A DNA stretch of 64,000 bases from NCBI GenBank assembly GCA_016209015.1, contig JACQWY010000026.1, forward strand, positions 1 to 64,000, written 5' to 3'. This stretch comes from Gammaproteobacteria bacterium. GTDB lineage: Bacteria; Pseudomonadota; Gammaproteobacteria; Ga0077536. A program made the translations under genes and the position numbers. The notes beneath the pieces were generated by a model, which was not told where the DNA came from, did not search any database, and was given only the letters and a program-made list of their open reading frames with translations. Below are positions 40,716 to 49,778 of the stretch, piece by piece; the stretch's first letter is position 1, and each line of letters begins with the position of its first letter.

Positions 40716-42980
40716 ATGGGCAACGAAGAGAACCAGTACAAGGTCATAGGCACCCGTCCGATCCGTCCGGACGGCGTCGACAAGGTCACCGGCCGCGCCG
40801 CGTTCGGCGCGGATTTCAGTTTGCCGGGGACGATCGTGGGACGCGTGCTGCGCAGCCCGCATGCGCATGCCCGCATCAAATCCATCGACGCGAAGCTCGC
40901 GCTCGCGCTGCCGGGTGTAAGGGCGATGGTCACGGGCGCCGACTTCCCCGAGCTGCCCGACGAGATCACCGCGGGCGGCGAGGCGCCGGTGAATTTCCGC
41001 GACGTCTCCCACAACGTGATGGCGCGTGCCAAGGCCCTGTACGAAGGCCATGCCGTCGCGGCGGTCGCGGCGACGACGGCCGCGATCGCCGAGCAGGCGC
41101 TCGCGCTGATCAAGGTCGAGTACGAAGTGCTGCCGCACGTCATCGACGTGCGTGACGCCGCCGCCGACGGCGCGCCGGTGCTGCACGAGACCATGTTCAC
41201 GTCCGGGGTCGAGCCGGCGCCGAAGAAGCCCTCGAACGTCGCCGGCCGCACGGAGATGGGACTCGGCAACGTCGAGGAGGGCTTCGCCGCGGCGGACGTC
41301 ACGGTCGAGCGCGAGTACACGACGCAAGCCGTCCACCAGGGCTACATCGAGCCCCACGCCTGTGTCGCGAGCGTGACGACCGACGGCCAGGCGACGGTGT
41401 GGAGCACGAGCCAGGGCCAGTTCATGGTCCGCGAATTCTGCTCGCGCCTGCTCGGCATGGACCGCGCGGCGATCCGCGTCGTGCCCTCCGAGATTGGCGG
41501 CGGCTTCGGCGGCAAGACGACGGTCTATCTCGAACCGCTCGCCATCGCACTCGCGAAGAAGTCCGGCAAGCCGGTGAAGATGGTCATGACGCGCGACGAG
41601 GTGTTCCGCGCGACGGGACCGACGTCAGGCGCGTCCATGAAGGTCAAGCTCGGCGCGAAGCGCGACGGCACGCTGACCGCGGGCGACATGACGCTCTATT
41701 ACCAGGCCGGTGCGTTCGCGGGCGGCCCGGCGATGCTCGGCTGCATGACGGGTTTCGCGCCGTATGCGCTGACGAATGCGCGCGCCGTCGGCTACGACGT
41801 CGTCTCGAACCGTCCGAAGGCCGCGGCGTATCGCGCGCCGGGCGCGCCGATGGCGGCGTTCGCGGTGGAGTCGGCGATGGACGAGCTCGCGCAGAAGCTC
41901 GGCATGGACCCGATCGAGCTGCGCCTCAAGAACGCAGCGAAGAAGGGCACGCGCGCGATCTACGGCGTGAAGTTCCCGGAGATCGGTTTCGTCGAGACGC
42001 TCGAAGCGGCGAAGAAGCATCCGCATTACTCCGCCCCGCTGGGTCCGAACCAGGCGCGCGGCGTGGCCTCGGGTTTCTGGTTCAACATCGGCGGCCAGTC
42101 GAGCGCCGCGGTGCACGTCAACGAGGACGGCACGGCCGAGGTCGTCACCGGCAATCCGGACATCGGCGGCTCGCGCGCCTCGATGGCGATGATGGCGGCC
42201 GAAGTGCTCGGCATCGAGTACTCGAAGGTCAAACCGACGGTCGGCGACACCGGCCAGATCGGTTACAGCTTCCTGACCGGCGGGAGCCGCGTCACGTTCG
42301 CGACCGGCAAGGCCGTGTGCGAAGCCGCGCAGGCGACGGTCAATGAGCTGCGCGCGCGCGCCGCGAAGCTCTGGGAATGCCCGATCGAGGACGTCGAGTG
42401 GAAGGACGGCGCCGCGCATCCGGTCGGCGGTCAGACCGACACGCGCACCGTGCTCTCGCTCGCCGAGCTCGCGGAGAGCGCGGCGAAGACGGGGGGGCCG
42501 ATCAGCGGCGCGGTGGGCATCAACGCGGCGGGCGCGGGCGCGGGCTTCGGCACGCAGATCTGCGACGTCGAGATCGATCCCGAGACCGGCAAGGTCACGG
42601 TGCTGCGCTACACGGTCGTGCAGGACGTCGGCCGCGCGATTCATCCGGCTTATGTCGAAGGCCAGCTCCAGGGCGGCGCCGTGCAGGGCATCGGCTGGGC
42701 GCTGAACGAGGAGTACGTGTACGACGGGAACGGCCGGCTCGACAACCCGGGCTTCCTCGATTACCGCATGCCGGTCGCCTCGGACCTCCCGATGATCGAC
42801 ACGGTGATGATCGAGGTCCCGAACCCGGGTCATCCGTTCGGCGTGCGCGGCGTCGGCGAGACACCGATCGTGCCGCCGCTCGCGGCGGTCGCGAACGCGG
42901 TGAGCCGCGCCGCGAAGGTCCGCCTCGCCGACCTGCCGATCTCGCCGCCGCGGCTGCTCGCCGCACTCGACGGCAAGTAA
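40716..42980 (+). CDS. Molybdenum hydroxylase large (molybdopterin) subunit, operon 2
   Basis: A 754-residue catalytic subunit. Motifs in order: IGTRPIRPDGVDKVTGRAAFGADF, LRSPHAHARI, EIGGGFGGKTTVYLEPLAIALAKKSGKPV, the substrate loop AAYRAPGAPMAAFAVESAMDELA, and the catalytic glutamate in GVRGVGETPIVPP. This pattern is that of the aldehyde/aromatic-CoA-type hydroxylases and not of CO dehydrogenase. With the preceding two genes it forms a complete heterotrimer. A MoaD-like gene and an ArsD-like gene follow in the same direction and may assist cofactor insertion or modulate the enzyme. Confidence 0.93.
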   Translation: MGNEENQYKVIGTRPIRPDGVDKVTGRAAFGADFSLPGTIVGRVLRSPHAHARIKSIDAKLALALPGVRAMVTGADFPELPDEITAGGEAPVNFRDVSHNVMARAKALYEGHAVAAVAATTAAIAEQALALIKVEYEVLPHVIDVRDAAADGAPVLHETMFTSGVEPAPKKPSNVAGRTEMGLGNVEEGFAAADVTVEREYTTQAVHQGYIEPHACVASVTTDGQATVWSTSQGQFMVREFCSRLLGMDRAAIRVVPSEIGGGFGGKTTVYLEPLAIALAKKSGKPVKMVMTRDEVFRATGPTSGASMKVKLGAKRDGTLTAGDMTLYYQAGAFAGGPAMLGCMTGFAPYALTNARAVGYDVVSNRPKAAAYRAPGAPMAAFAVESAMDELAQKLGMDPIELRLKNAAKKGTRAIYGVKFPEIGFVETLEAAKKHPHYSAPLGPNQARGVASGFWFNIGGQSSAAVHVNEDGTAEVVTGNPDIGGSRASMAMMAAEVLGIEYSKVKPTVGDTGQIGYSFLTGGSRVTFATGKAVCEAAQATVNELRARAAKLWECPIEDVEWKDGAAHPVGGQTDTRTVLSLAELAESAAKTGGPISGAVGINAAGAGAGFGTQICDVEIDPETGKVTVLRYTVVQDVGRAIHPAYVEGQLQGGAVQGIGWALNEEYVYDGNGRLDNPGFLDYRMPVASDLPMIDTVMIEVPNPGHPFGVRGVGETPIVPPLAAVANAVSRAAKVRLADLPISPPRLLAALDGK

Positions 42981-42991
42981 CGGCGGGAAGG

Positions 42992-43240
42992 ATGGCGCGA
43001 GTCCTCCTGCAACGCGAAGTAGCCCGCCGGTTCGCCGGCGGGCTACTCGAGCTCGAGGTCGAGGCCTCGAGCTACCGCGCGCTCGTCACCGCACTGGACG
43101 TGCGCTTCCCGGGCATCGCGCAGGCGCTCACGGTACGCACGGCCGTCGCGATCGACGGCGAGATCTACGCCGACCCGCTGCTCGAACCGATCGGTCCGCA
43201 CAGCGAAGTCCAGTTCCTGCCGGTGATCGGCGGCGGCTGA
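42992..43240 (+). CDS. MoaD/ThiS-like small sulfur-carrier protein
   Basis: An 82-residue beta-grasp protein with the middle segment 'SSYRALVTALDVRFPGIAQAL' and a C-terminus VQFLPVIGGG. The terminal glycines are those that become a thiocarboxylate in MoaD proteins, which supply the dithiolene sulfur of molybdopterin. It starts 11 bases after the Mo-subunit gene (GGGAAGG upstream). A dedicated carrier within a molybdenum enzyme operon suggests a cofactor or sulfuration role for this enzyme. Codons 9-18 form a very strong hairpin in the mRNA (43019-43046). Confidence 0.85.
   Translation: MARVLLQREVARRFAGGLLELEVEASSYRALVTALDVRFPGIAQALTVRTAVAIDGEIYADPLLEPIGPHSEVQFLPVIGGG
43019..43046 (+). other. 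12-bp perfect hairpin with TTCG loop inside the MoaD-like gene
   Basis: GTAGCCCGCCGG, loop TTCG, then CCGGCGGGCTAC. It lies 27 bases after the start codon and directly precedes a CTCGAGCTCGAG palindrome. A fully paired GC-rich stem in coding sequence is unusual and could set translation or RNA-processing levels. Confidence 0.75.
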
Positions 43241-43286
43241 GACGCCGCCGGACCGCCGCCCGCGACACGGAACGGACTCCTCCGCC

Positions 43287-43619
43287 ATGGCCGACATCAA
43301 AGTCTTCGAACCCGTCCTCGCGCCCGATCCGGCGCCGGGCGAACCGGCATTCGAGGAATCCCGCGCGCGTTTCGCGAACGACGCGGTCTGGCTGCTCGCA
43401 CAGGGCGGCCACATCGAACGCTTCAATCTCGGCCTGCAGCCACTCGCGTTCCCCGAGCTCACGATCGTCAAACAGTTCCTGACGAGGCACGGCATGGAAG
43501 GCCTGCCCCTCGTCATCGTCCGCAACCGGATCGTGCTCCACGGCCGCTATCCGACGCGCGAGGAGCTCGCGCGTCATGCCGGACTCGCCGAGCCTCCGCC
43601 TCCGAAGCTCATGCCGTAA
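43287..43619 (+). CDS. ArsD-like protein without arsenic-binding cysteines
   Basis: A 110-residue protein with the ArsD layout: IKVFEPVLA at the start, NDAVWLLAQGGHIERFNLGLQPLAFPELTIVKQFLTRHGMEGLPLVIVRNRIVLHGRYPTREELARHAGL. ArsD metallochaperones bind As(III) through a cysteine pair and a third cysteine after the first strand; here that loop is LAPDPAPGEPAFEES and the protein has no cysteine at all. No arsA, arsB or arsR lies nearby. It follows the MoaD-like gene by 46 bases, so it belongs with molybdenum hydroxylase operon 2. An arsenic role is improbable; a delivery or scaffold role for the Mo enzyme is a guess. Confidence 0.75.
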   Translation: MADIKVFEPVLAPDPAPGEPAFEESRARFANDAVWLLAQGGHIERFNLGLQPLAFPELTIVKQFLTRHGMEGLPLVIVRNRIVLHGRYPTREELARHAGLAEPPPPKLMP

Positions 43620-44005
43620 GCGAAGTCGAAGCCGTCGGGCTTCGCGCGGATCCCGGGCGAGGACGGCAGGAGAAACTCGCAGGAGCGGATGAGCAAGCAC
43701 GGATCCTGCGTGGTGCGCCGCAGGCTGTCGTCGAATACCCCGCGGCGGCGATTCTCCGCGGCCCCGCCTGGCGACCGGTGCGGCTGCCCGGCTTCGAACA
43801 GTCCCCACGCGCTCGCTGCCGTCACGAAGCCCGTACGCTCCGGCGCCGGTTCCGCCCACTTGTCCCGGATTTCGGTGAGTCCCTGCGGAATTCTTAAGAA
43901 CGTCTTGGACGCCGCCGCTATCAGGCGGACAGCGTTCGCGTCTGCGGCCCCACTTGCCGCGCGCGAGCCGACGTTTGGACAACGTACGAGCAGACCATCG
44001 TCACT
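43620..44005. other. Intergenic region, 386 bases, no gene supported
   Basis: No family match on either strand. A minus-strand frame here (...RSCEFLLPSSPGIRAKPDGFDFAYG...) looks protein-like but has no good start and runs into the ArsD-like gene. The promoter of the PAS-GGDEF-EAL gene should lie near the right end, where the sequence is less GC-rich (about 43880-43900). Confidence 0.45.
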
Positions 44006-46579
44006 ATGGCCTCCACGCCAAGAATTCGCGGGGACGATCCCGCCCACGTCGAGGACCCGGAGCAGCCGCTCGCGGAAAGTCTGGATCTCGCGCGCGCGCT
44101 CGAAGGTCTGCGCGACGGCGAAGTGGCGCTGCAGTCCGGCTTGAGCGAACGGCGGCGCGCCGAGGCCCTGCTCCGCGAGAGCGAGCAGCGCTTCAAGATC
44201 ATGGCTGATTCGGCACCCGTGCTGATCTGGGTCGCGGACACCGACAAGCGCTGCATCTGGTTCAATCAGCCCTGGCACGAATTCACGGGGCGGACGATCG
44301 ACGAGGAATTCGGCGACGGCTGGGCCGAGGGCGTGCACGCCGACGATCTCGAACGCTGCTTCGCGACCTTCGTCGAGCACTTCGATCGCCGCGAGCCCTT
44401 CCACATGGAATACCGCCTGCGCCGGCACGACGGCGAATACCGCTGGATCCACGACAACGGCGTGCCGCGCTTCGAGAACGGCGAGTTCCGCGGTTACATC
44501 GGCTCCTGCATCGACATCACGGCGCGCAAGGAGGCCGAGGAAGCGCTCGCCCGCGAGCACGCCAGAAATCGCGCGATTCTGAGCGCGGCGAGCGACGGCA
44601 TCCACATCCTCGATCCCAGCGGTCACGTGATCCACGCGAACCAGAAGTTCTGCGACATGCTCGGATACACGCTCGAGGAGATCGTCGGCAAACACGTCAG
44701 CGAATGGGATGCCCGCTGGACCGGCACGGCCCTCAGTCGACAGATTTCCGAGATCCTGGCGCGCGGCGACATCTTCGAGACGCGCCACCGCCGCCGCGAC
44801 GGCACGTCGTTCGACGTCGAGGTCAACGCGGTCGGCATCGATTACGACGGTCAGGCCGCGCTCTACGCCTCCTCGCGCGACATCACCGCCCGCAAGCGCG
44901 CCGAGGAATCGCTGCGCCTGGCTGCCTCCGTCTACCAGGCGAGCAGCGAGGCGATGCTCATCTCCGACGTCGCGAACCGCATCGTCGACGTCAACCCGGC
45001 GTTCACGCGCATCACGGGCTACAGCCGCGAGGAAGTCGTCGGACGGAATCCGCAGATGCTCTCCTCCGGCCATCACGACGAGAGCTTCTACCAGTCGCTG
45101 TGGCACTCGCTCTGCGAGACCGACCACTGGCAGGGCGAGATCTGGAACCGGCGCAAGAACGGCGACGTCTATCCCGAGTGGCTCGACATCAACGTCGTGC
45201 GCAACGAGGCCGGCGAGATCTACCGCTACATCGCGCTCTTCTGCGACATCACCGAGAAGAAGCAGACCTACGAGATGATCTGGCGCAACGCGAACTTCGA
45301 CATGCTCACCGGGCTGCCGAACCGGCGCCTGTTCCGCGATCGCCTCGAACAGGAGATCAAGCGTGCCGCGCGCCACGGCTCGACGGTCGCGCTGCTGTTC
45401 CTCGATCTCGACCGCTTCAAGGAAGTGAACGACACGCTCGGCCACAACCGCGGCGACGTGCTGCTCACCGAGGCCGCCCTGCGCATCGGCAACTGCGTGC
45501 GCGAATCGGACACCGTGGCGCGGCGCGGCGGCGACGAGTTCACGATCATCCTGCCGGAGCTCGCCGACCGGCGGCACGTCGAGAAGATCGCCCAGCACGT
45601 CATCGAGGCGCTCGGCGCGCCGTTCCAGCTCGAGGACGAGATGGTCTACATCTCGGCGAGCATCGGCATCACGCTCTATCCCGACGACGCGCACGATGCC
45701 GACCACCTGGTGCGCAATGCGGACCAGGCGATGTATGCCGCGAAGCACTGTGGACGCAATCGCTTCAGTTATTTCACGCCGACCATGCAGCTCGCGGCCC
45801 AGGCGCGCCTGCACCTCATCAACGATCTGCGCTCGGCACTCACGAACGGCGAGTTCGAGGTCCGCTTCCAGCCGATCGTCGAGATCGCGACGGGCGCCGT
45901 GCACAAGGCCGAAGCGCTGCTGCGCTGGCACCATCCCGAGCGCGGCACGGTGAGCCCGGCGGACTTCGTGCCGCTCGCGGAGGAAACCGGCCTCATCCAC
46001 GAAATCGGCGATTGGGTGTTCCGTGAATCCGCCGCGTTCGCGCGCTACTGGACCGAGCGCAGCGGCCGGCCGTTCCAGGTCAGCGTGAACGCCTCGCCCG
46101 TGCAGTTCATGGCGCGCTCGAGCTGCGGCAGGGCCTGGCCCGCCCACCTCGGCGATATCGGACTGGACGGCGGGTGCGTCGCGGTGGAAATCACCGAGGG
46201 CCTGCTGCTCGATGCCGCGCCGTCCGTCGAAAAGCAGCTCCTGCAGTTGCGCGATGCGAACATCGAGATTTCGATCGACGATTTCGGCACGGGCTACTCC
46301 GCGCTCTCCTACCTGCAGAAGTTCAGCATCGACTTCCTGAAGATCGATCAGTCCTTCGTGCGCAACCTCTCGACGGACGCGTCCAGCGTCGCCTTGACCG
46401 AAGCGATCATCGTGATGGCCCACAAGCTCGGCCTGAAAGTCATCGCCGAAGGCGTCGAACGACCGAACCAGCTCGAGATCCTGCGCGGCATGGCCTGCGA
46501 TTACGCCCAGGGCTTCCTGTTCTCGCAGCCGGTACCGGCGGCACAGTTCTCGCTTACCGAGCACGCCGCCGCGGGCTGA
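44006..46579 (+). CDS. PAS-PAS-PAS-GGDEF-EAL cyclic-di-GMP protein
   Basis: An 857-residue cytoplasmic signalling protein. Three PAS/PAC modules occupy about residues 62-180, 190-300 and 308-425. A GGDEF domain (RRGGDEF near 507-513, with the cyclase motif intact) and an EAL domain (KAEALLRW near 635, DDFGTGYSAL, DFLKIDQSFVRNL) follow. Both output domains keep their signature residues, so either diguanylate cyclase, phosphodiesterase or both are possible. No membrane helix is present, so PAS ligands or cofactors would be the input. It is monocistronic, ending 59 bases before modB. Confidence 0.93.
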   Translation: MASTPRIRGDDPAHVEDPEQPLAESLDLARALEGLRDGEVALQSGLSERRRAEALLRESEQRFKIMADSAPVLIWVADTDKRCIWFNQPWHEFTGRTIDEEFGDGWAEGVHADDLERCFATFVEHFDRREPFHMEYRLRRHDGEYRWIHDNGVPRFENGEFRGYIGSCIDITARKEAEEALAREHARNRAILSAASDGIHILDPSGHVIHANQKFCDMLGYTLEEIVGKHVSEWDARWTGTALSRQISEILARGDIFETRHRRRDGTSFDVEVNAVGIDYDGQAALYASSRDITARKRAEESLRLAASVYQASSEAMLISDVANRIVDVNPAFTRITGYSREEVVGRNPQMLSSGHHDESFYQSLWHSLCETDHWQGEIWNRRKNGDVYPEWLDINVVRNEAGEIYRYIALFCDITEKKQTYEMIWRNANFDMLTGLPNRRLFRDRLEQEIKRAARHGSTVALLFLDLDRFKEVNDTLGHNRGDVLLTEAALRIGNCVRESDTVARRGGDEFTIILPELADRRHVEKIAQHVIEALGAPFQLEDEMVYISASIGITLYPDDAHDADHLVRNADQAMYAAKHCGRNRFSYFTPTMQLAAQARLHLINDLRSALTNGEFEVRFQPIVEIATGAVHKAEALLRWHHPERGTVSPADFVPLAEETGLIHEIGDWVFRESAAFARYWTERSGRPFQVSVNASPVQFMARSSCGRAWPAHLGDIGLDGGCVAVEITEGLLLDAAPSVEKQLLQLRDANIEISIDDFGTGYSALSYLQKFSIDFLKIDQSFVRNLSTDASSVALTEAIIVMAHKLGLKVIAEGVERPNQLEILRGMACDYAQGFLFSQPVPAAQFSLTEHAAAG

Positions 46580-46638
46580 ACGGACGCGGCTGCCGGAGCC
46601 GGTTTGCGGCCGCCGCGAAATGAGCGATCCTTGGCGCC

Positions 46639-47334
46639 ATGAACCTCTCGCTCAGCGCGGCGGAATGGACCGCCGTCCTGCTCTCCCTCAAAGTCTCTCT
46701 GTGGTGCACGGCGTGTCTTTGCGTGCCCGGCGTCGCCGTGGGCTGGCTGCTCGCGCGGCGCGAATTCCCCGGCAAGGCGCTGCTCGACAGCCTCGTCCAC
46801 CTGCCGCTCGTGCTGCCGCCGGTCGTCCCGGGCTATCTGCTCCTGCTGCTCCTCGGCAGCCGCGGGCCGCTCGGCCGCTGGCTCGACGCGAGCTTCGGCA
46901 TCCGTCTCGCTTTCACCTGGCAAGGCGCGGTGATCGCCGCGGCGGTGATGGCATTTCCGCTCATGGTGCGTGCCGTGCGCCTGTCCATCGAGCTCGTCGA
47001 TCGCCGGCTCGAGGATGCCGCGCGCGCGCTCGGCGCCGCACCCTGGCGCGTGTTCGCGACGGTCACGCTGCCGCTCGCGCTGCCCGGGCTCCTGACCGGT
47101 CTCGTGCTCGCGTTCAGCCGCAGCCTCGGCGAGTTCGGCGCGACGATTACGTTCGTCGGCAACATCCCCGGTGAGACGCGCACGCTCGCGCTCGCGATCT
47201 ATTCCGCCGCGCAGACCCCAGGCAACGAGCTGCCGGCGCTCAGGCTCGTGCTGCTCTCGCTCGTGCTCGCGCTCGGCGCACTCTACGCGGCGGAGCGGCT
47301 CGCGGCGCAGGCGCGCCGGCGCCTGCAGGGCTGA
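46639..47334 (+). CDS. modB: Molybdate ABC transporter permease
   Basis: A 231-residue permease with five or six membrane helices and the ABC-permease EAA loop (EDAARALGAAPWRVFATVTLPLALPGLLTGLVLAFSRSLGEFGATITFVGN), of the ModB type (SLGEFGA). It moves molybdate across the inner membrane. modC begins four bases later. No modA binding-protein gene precedes it, as is usual; the gene before it is the GGDEF-EAL protein. Supply of molybdenum to the two hydroxylases in this window is a likely use. Confidence 0.92.
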   Translation: MNLSLSAAEWTAVLLSLKVSLWCTACLCVPGVAVGWLLARREFPGKALLDSLVHLPLVLPPVVPGYLLLLLLGSRGPLGRWLDASFGIRLAFTWQGAVIAAAVMAFPLMVRAVRLSIELVDRRLEDAARALGAAPWRVFATVTLPLALPGLLTGLVLAFSRSLGEFGATITFVGNIPGETRTLALAIYSAAQTPGNELPALRLVLLSLVLALGALYAAERLAAQARRRLQG

Positions 47335-47337
47335 GCA

Positions 47338-48426
47338 ATGCTCGAGCTCGATGTCGAGCTGCAGCGCGGCGCATTCGAGATGCGCGCCGCGCTCGTACTG
47401 CCGAGCGCGGTGACCGGGATCTTCGGCCGCTCGGGATCCGGCAAGAGCAGCCTGCTCGGCACCATCGCCGGGCTCGTGCTTCCGCGGCGCGGGCGCATCG
47501 TGCTCGACGGCGTGACGCTCTGCGACGTGGCGCGCGGGGTGTGGGTGCCGCCGCATCGTCGACGCATCGGCCTGGTCTTCCAGGACAGTCTGCTGTTCCC
47601 GCATCTGAGCGTGCGCGGCAATCTCGAATACGGTTTCAAGCTCGTGCCGAGGTCCGAGCGCCGCTTCACGCTCGCGCAGATCGCGGCGCTGCTCGACATC
47701 GAGCCGCTGCTCGCGCGCCGGCCGCAACATCTCTCGGGCGGGGAGAAACAACGCGTGGCGCTCGGTCGCGCGCTGCTGTCGGCGCCGCGACTGCTGCTGC
47801 TCGACGAGCCGCTCGCCGCGCTCGACGCCGGGCTCAAGCAGCAAATCCTGCCGTTCCTGCGCCGCGTGAAGGACGAGCTCGGCACGCCCATGCTCTACGT
47901 GAGCCACGCGATCGACGAGATCCTGCATCTCACCTCCGAGCTCGCGGTGATCGACGCGGGGCGCGTGCTCGCGCACGGCACGTTCGGCGAAGTCATCCAC
48001 GACGAGCGCGTGCTCGGCCTCGCGCAGTCCCTGGGATTGGAGAACGTGCTCGCCGTGCGCATCACGGGTCACGATGCGGACGGCGCGGCGACACTCGGCG
48101 ATTGTCACGGCCGCGAAATGCATCTGCCCCCGTGCGCGGCCCGGGCCGGCGCGACCGTCTACGTGAGCCTGCGCGCCTCGAACATCGCGCTCGCGCTCGC
48201 GCCGGTGCCCGGCACGACGATTCAGAACCAGCTCCCGGGAATCGTCAGCCGCATCACGCGGCTCGGCGATCGTATGCTCGTCGAGATCGACGTCGGTCAG
48301 CCGCTGCTCGCCGAAGTGAGCGTGCGCGCCGTGCAGACTCTCGGCCTCGCGCCCGGGGCCGCGGCGATCTGCCTCGTCAAGTCACAGGCGCTCGCCTATC
48401 TCGGCGGCGGTATCGTGCCCGGGTGA
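47338..48426 (+). CDS. modC: Molybdate ABC transporter ATP-binding protein
   Basis: A 362-residue ATPase. Walker A GRSGSGKSS (30-38), signature LSGGEKQRVALGRALL, Walker B LLLLDEPLAALD and the H-loop YVSHAID are all intact. The C-terminal TOBE/Mop domain (VSLRASNIALALAPVPGTTIQNQLPGIVSRITRLGDRMLVEIDVG) binds molybdate in this family and reduces uptake. It is coupled to modB. modA is missing from the window. Confidence 0.93.
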   Translation: MLELDVELQRGAFEMRAALVLPSAVTGIFGRSGSGKSSLLGTIAGLVLPRRGRIVLDGVTLCDVARGVWVPPHRRRIGLVFQDSLLFPHLSVRGNLEYGFKLVPRSERRFTLAQIAALLDIEPLLARRPQHLSGGEKQRVALGRALLSAPRLLLLDEPLAALDAGLKQQILPFLRRVKDELGTPMLYVSHAIDEILHLTSELAVIDAGRVLAHGTFGEVIHDERVLGLAQSLGLENVLAVRITGHDADGAATLGDCHGREMHLPPCAARAGATVYVSLRASNIALALAPVPGTTIQNQLPGIVSRITRLGDRMLVEIDVGQPLLAEVSVRAVQTLGLAPGAAAICLVKSQALAYLGGGIVPG

Positions 48427-48830
48427 GCAGGATCGGGTGGCGATACCGCATCGACCTACTCGACAAGCCGTGATCCAATAATGTGTATGCCGCAGGAAAT
48501 GTCTTGAAGCGGGGCTCGTTGGTCGGGCCAATTCAAGAATAGTTCATGCCCGCTGCGCGCTGCAGCCATCCGAAGCGATCGCGTATTTGTTCAGAGTATC
48601 AATTGAGTACGCGCTCTTCTTGAACACTCTTGGACCACCTAACACAAAGCGTGACAATCACCCATCTGGGCCGCTGCTAGATTTGCGATGGGGTGAAGGG
48701 AATCGGATCCCGCCGCAGCGGGACGGTGGGGTCAACACTGTACAAGGGTGACGGTGTCGACCGAATGACGACTGTGGCGCGGTGCCCTCGCTCGCAGAAA
48801 TAACGACTAAAACATCGGGGCAGAAGCTAT
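48427..48830. other. Intergenic region, 404 bases, holding a response-regulator promoter
   Basis: A less GC-rich stretch. A sigma-70-like pair TTGGAC (48630-48635) and GACAAT (48653-48658) with a 17-base spacer points towards the NarL-type gene, leaving a leader of about 170 bases. No gene was found in it. Confidence 0.5.
48630..48658 (+). promoter_or_regulatory. Sigma-70-like promoter of the NarL-type gene
   Basis: TTGGAC, a 17-base spacer and GACAAT, in a local AT-rich context. The distance to the start codon is about 170 bases, so the transcript would have a long leader. Confidence 0.4.
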
Positions 48831-49571
48831 ATGTTCAACAATGCCACAACCGGCGCGGGCGGGCATGCGCCCGGAGTCGCACCAACTCAGGTGCCTGTCG
48901 TTCTCGTCGAGGACCACGCGATTCTGCGCGAAGGTCTGAAAGCCCTCATCGAATTCGAAGCCGAGCTCAAGGTGGTCGGCGAGGCCGGCTGCGCGCAGGA
49001 CGGTGTCGAGCTCGCGGAACGGCTGCAGCCGCAGGTCGTCGTCACGGATCTCGCACTGCCGGGACGCTCGGGCATCGCGCTCATCACCGAGCTGCAGGAA
49101 AAGTGTCCGGAAACACGCATCCTCGTCCTCACCGCGCACAACACGGAGGAATACATCCGTGCGGCCTTGAATGCCGGTGCCACGGGCTACGTGCTGAAGG
49201 ACTCGAGTCGCGCAGAGCTCATCCAGGCCATCCGCAGCGTCGCGACGGGTCGGCAGTTCCTGTGTCAGGAAGTCTCGGCGCGGATCCTCTCGCGCTATCT
49301 GATGCCGCAGGAAGCGCCGAAACCGACGGCCTCGTCGGCGACGGTGACCGGCCGCGAGCGCGAGGTGCTGACGAGTATCGCGCTCGGTCACTCGAACAAG
49401 CACATCGCGCGGCTGTTGAATCTCTCGGTGAAGACCGTCGAGAAGCATCGCTCGAACCTGATGCGCAAGCTCGGCCTGCACAATACCGCGGCGGTCACGA
49501 TGTTCGCGATCAGGAACGGTTACGTGCGCAGCGAGGAAGTCGCGGGCGTGAACACGGCAGTCCACACCTAG
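48831..49571 (+). CDS. NarL/FixJ-type response regulator
   Basis: A 246-residue regulator. The receiver domain has the acidic pair E-D near 27-28, phospho-acceptor D73 in VVTDLALPG, T in VLTAHN and K in YVLKDSSR. A LuxR-type DNA-binding domain follows (VTGREREVLTSIALGHSNKHIARLLNLSVKTVEKHRSNLMRKLGLHNTAAVTMFAIRNG). No cognate kinase is adjacent. The stop codon TAG shares its last base with the start of the five-hairpin repeat at 49571-49708. The N-terminal 20 residues are a non-conserved Gly/Ala-rich extension. Confidence 0.92.
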   Translation: MFNNATTGAGGHAPGVAPTQVPVVLVEDHAILREGLKALIEFEAELKVVGEAGCAQDGVELAERLQPQVVVTDLALPGRSGIALITELQEKCPETRILVLTAHNTEEYIRAALNAGATGYVLKDSSRAELIQAIRSVATGRQFLCQEVSARILSRYLMPQEAPKPTASSATVTGREREVLTSIALGHSNKHIARLLNLSVKTVEKHRSNLMRKLGLHNTAAVTMFAIRNGYVRSEEVAGVNTAVHT

Positions 49572-49708
49572 GGAAGCTCTGAATAAGTCCATCCTGGACT
49601 TTTCAGAGCACGGTCGGCAAGAAGCGTGGTTCTTGCCAACCTTACGTGAACAATGGCTTACGCCACTGTTCACGGCGGCACATCCCTGTGCCGCCGGAAG
49701 CTCTGAAC
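49571..49708 (-). repeat. Five-hairpin repeat element, copy 3 (inverse orientation)
   Basis: The reverse complement of the repeat at 11895-12058, lacking half of the first hairpin and 5 bases of the last loop. The fourth stem keeps pairing through a G-T wobble (GGTTGG opposite CCGACC). Its right end touches the stop codon of the response regulator gene. Confidence 0.85.
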
Positions 49709-49778
49709 CCGCGACGACGCCGTGTCGATCACGGCGTCGGTCGCGTTCGCGCGGCACAGCGCCGCACGGGATTCGCGT

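Noticed and set aside
43287-43619. Arsenic-resistance operon
   Set aside because: The ArsD-like protein has no cysteines, and no ArsA, ArsB, ArsC or ArsR gene is present.
43574-46564. A 996-codon minus-strand open frame
   Set aside because: It is antisense to the PAS-GGDEF-EAL gene, whose domains are unmistakable. Its C-terminal piece over 43620-43900 looks mildly protein-like but has no start or family.
49711-49778. A possible small gene between repeat copy 3 and the SCO gene
   Set aside because: Too short and without a start or ribosome-binding site.
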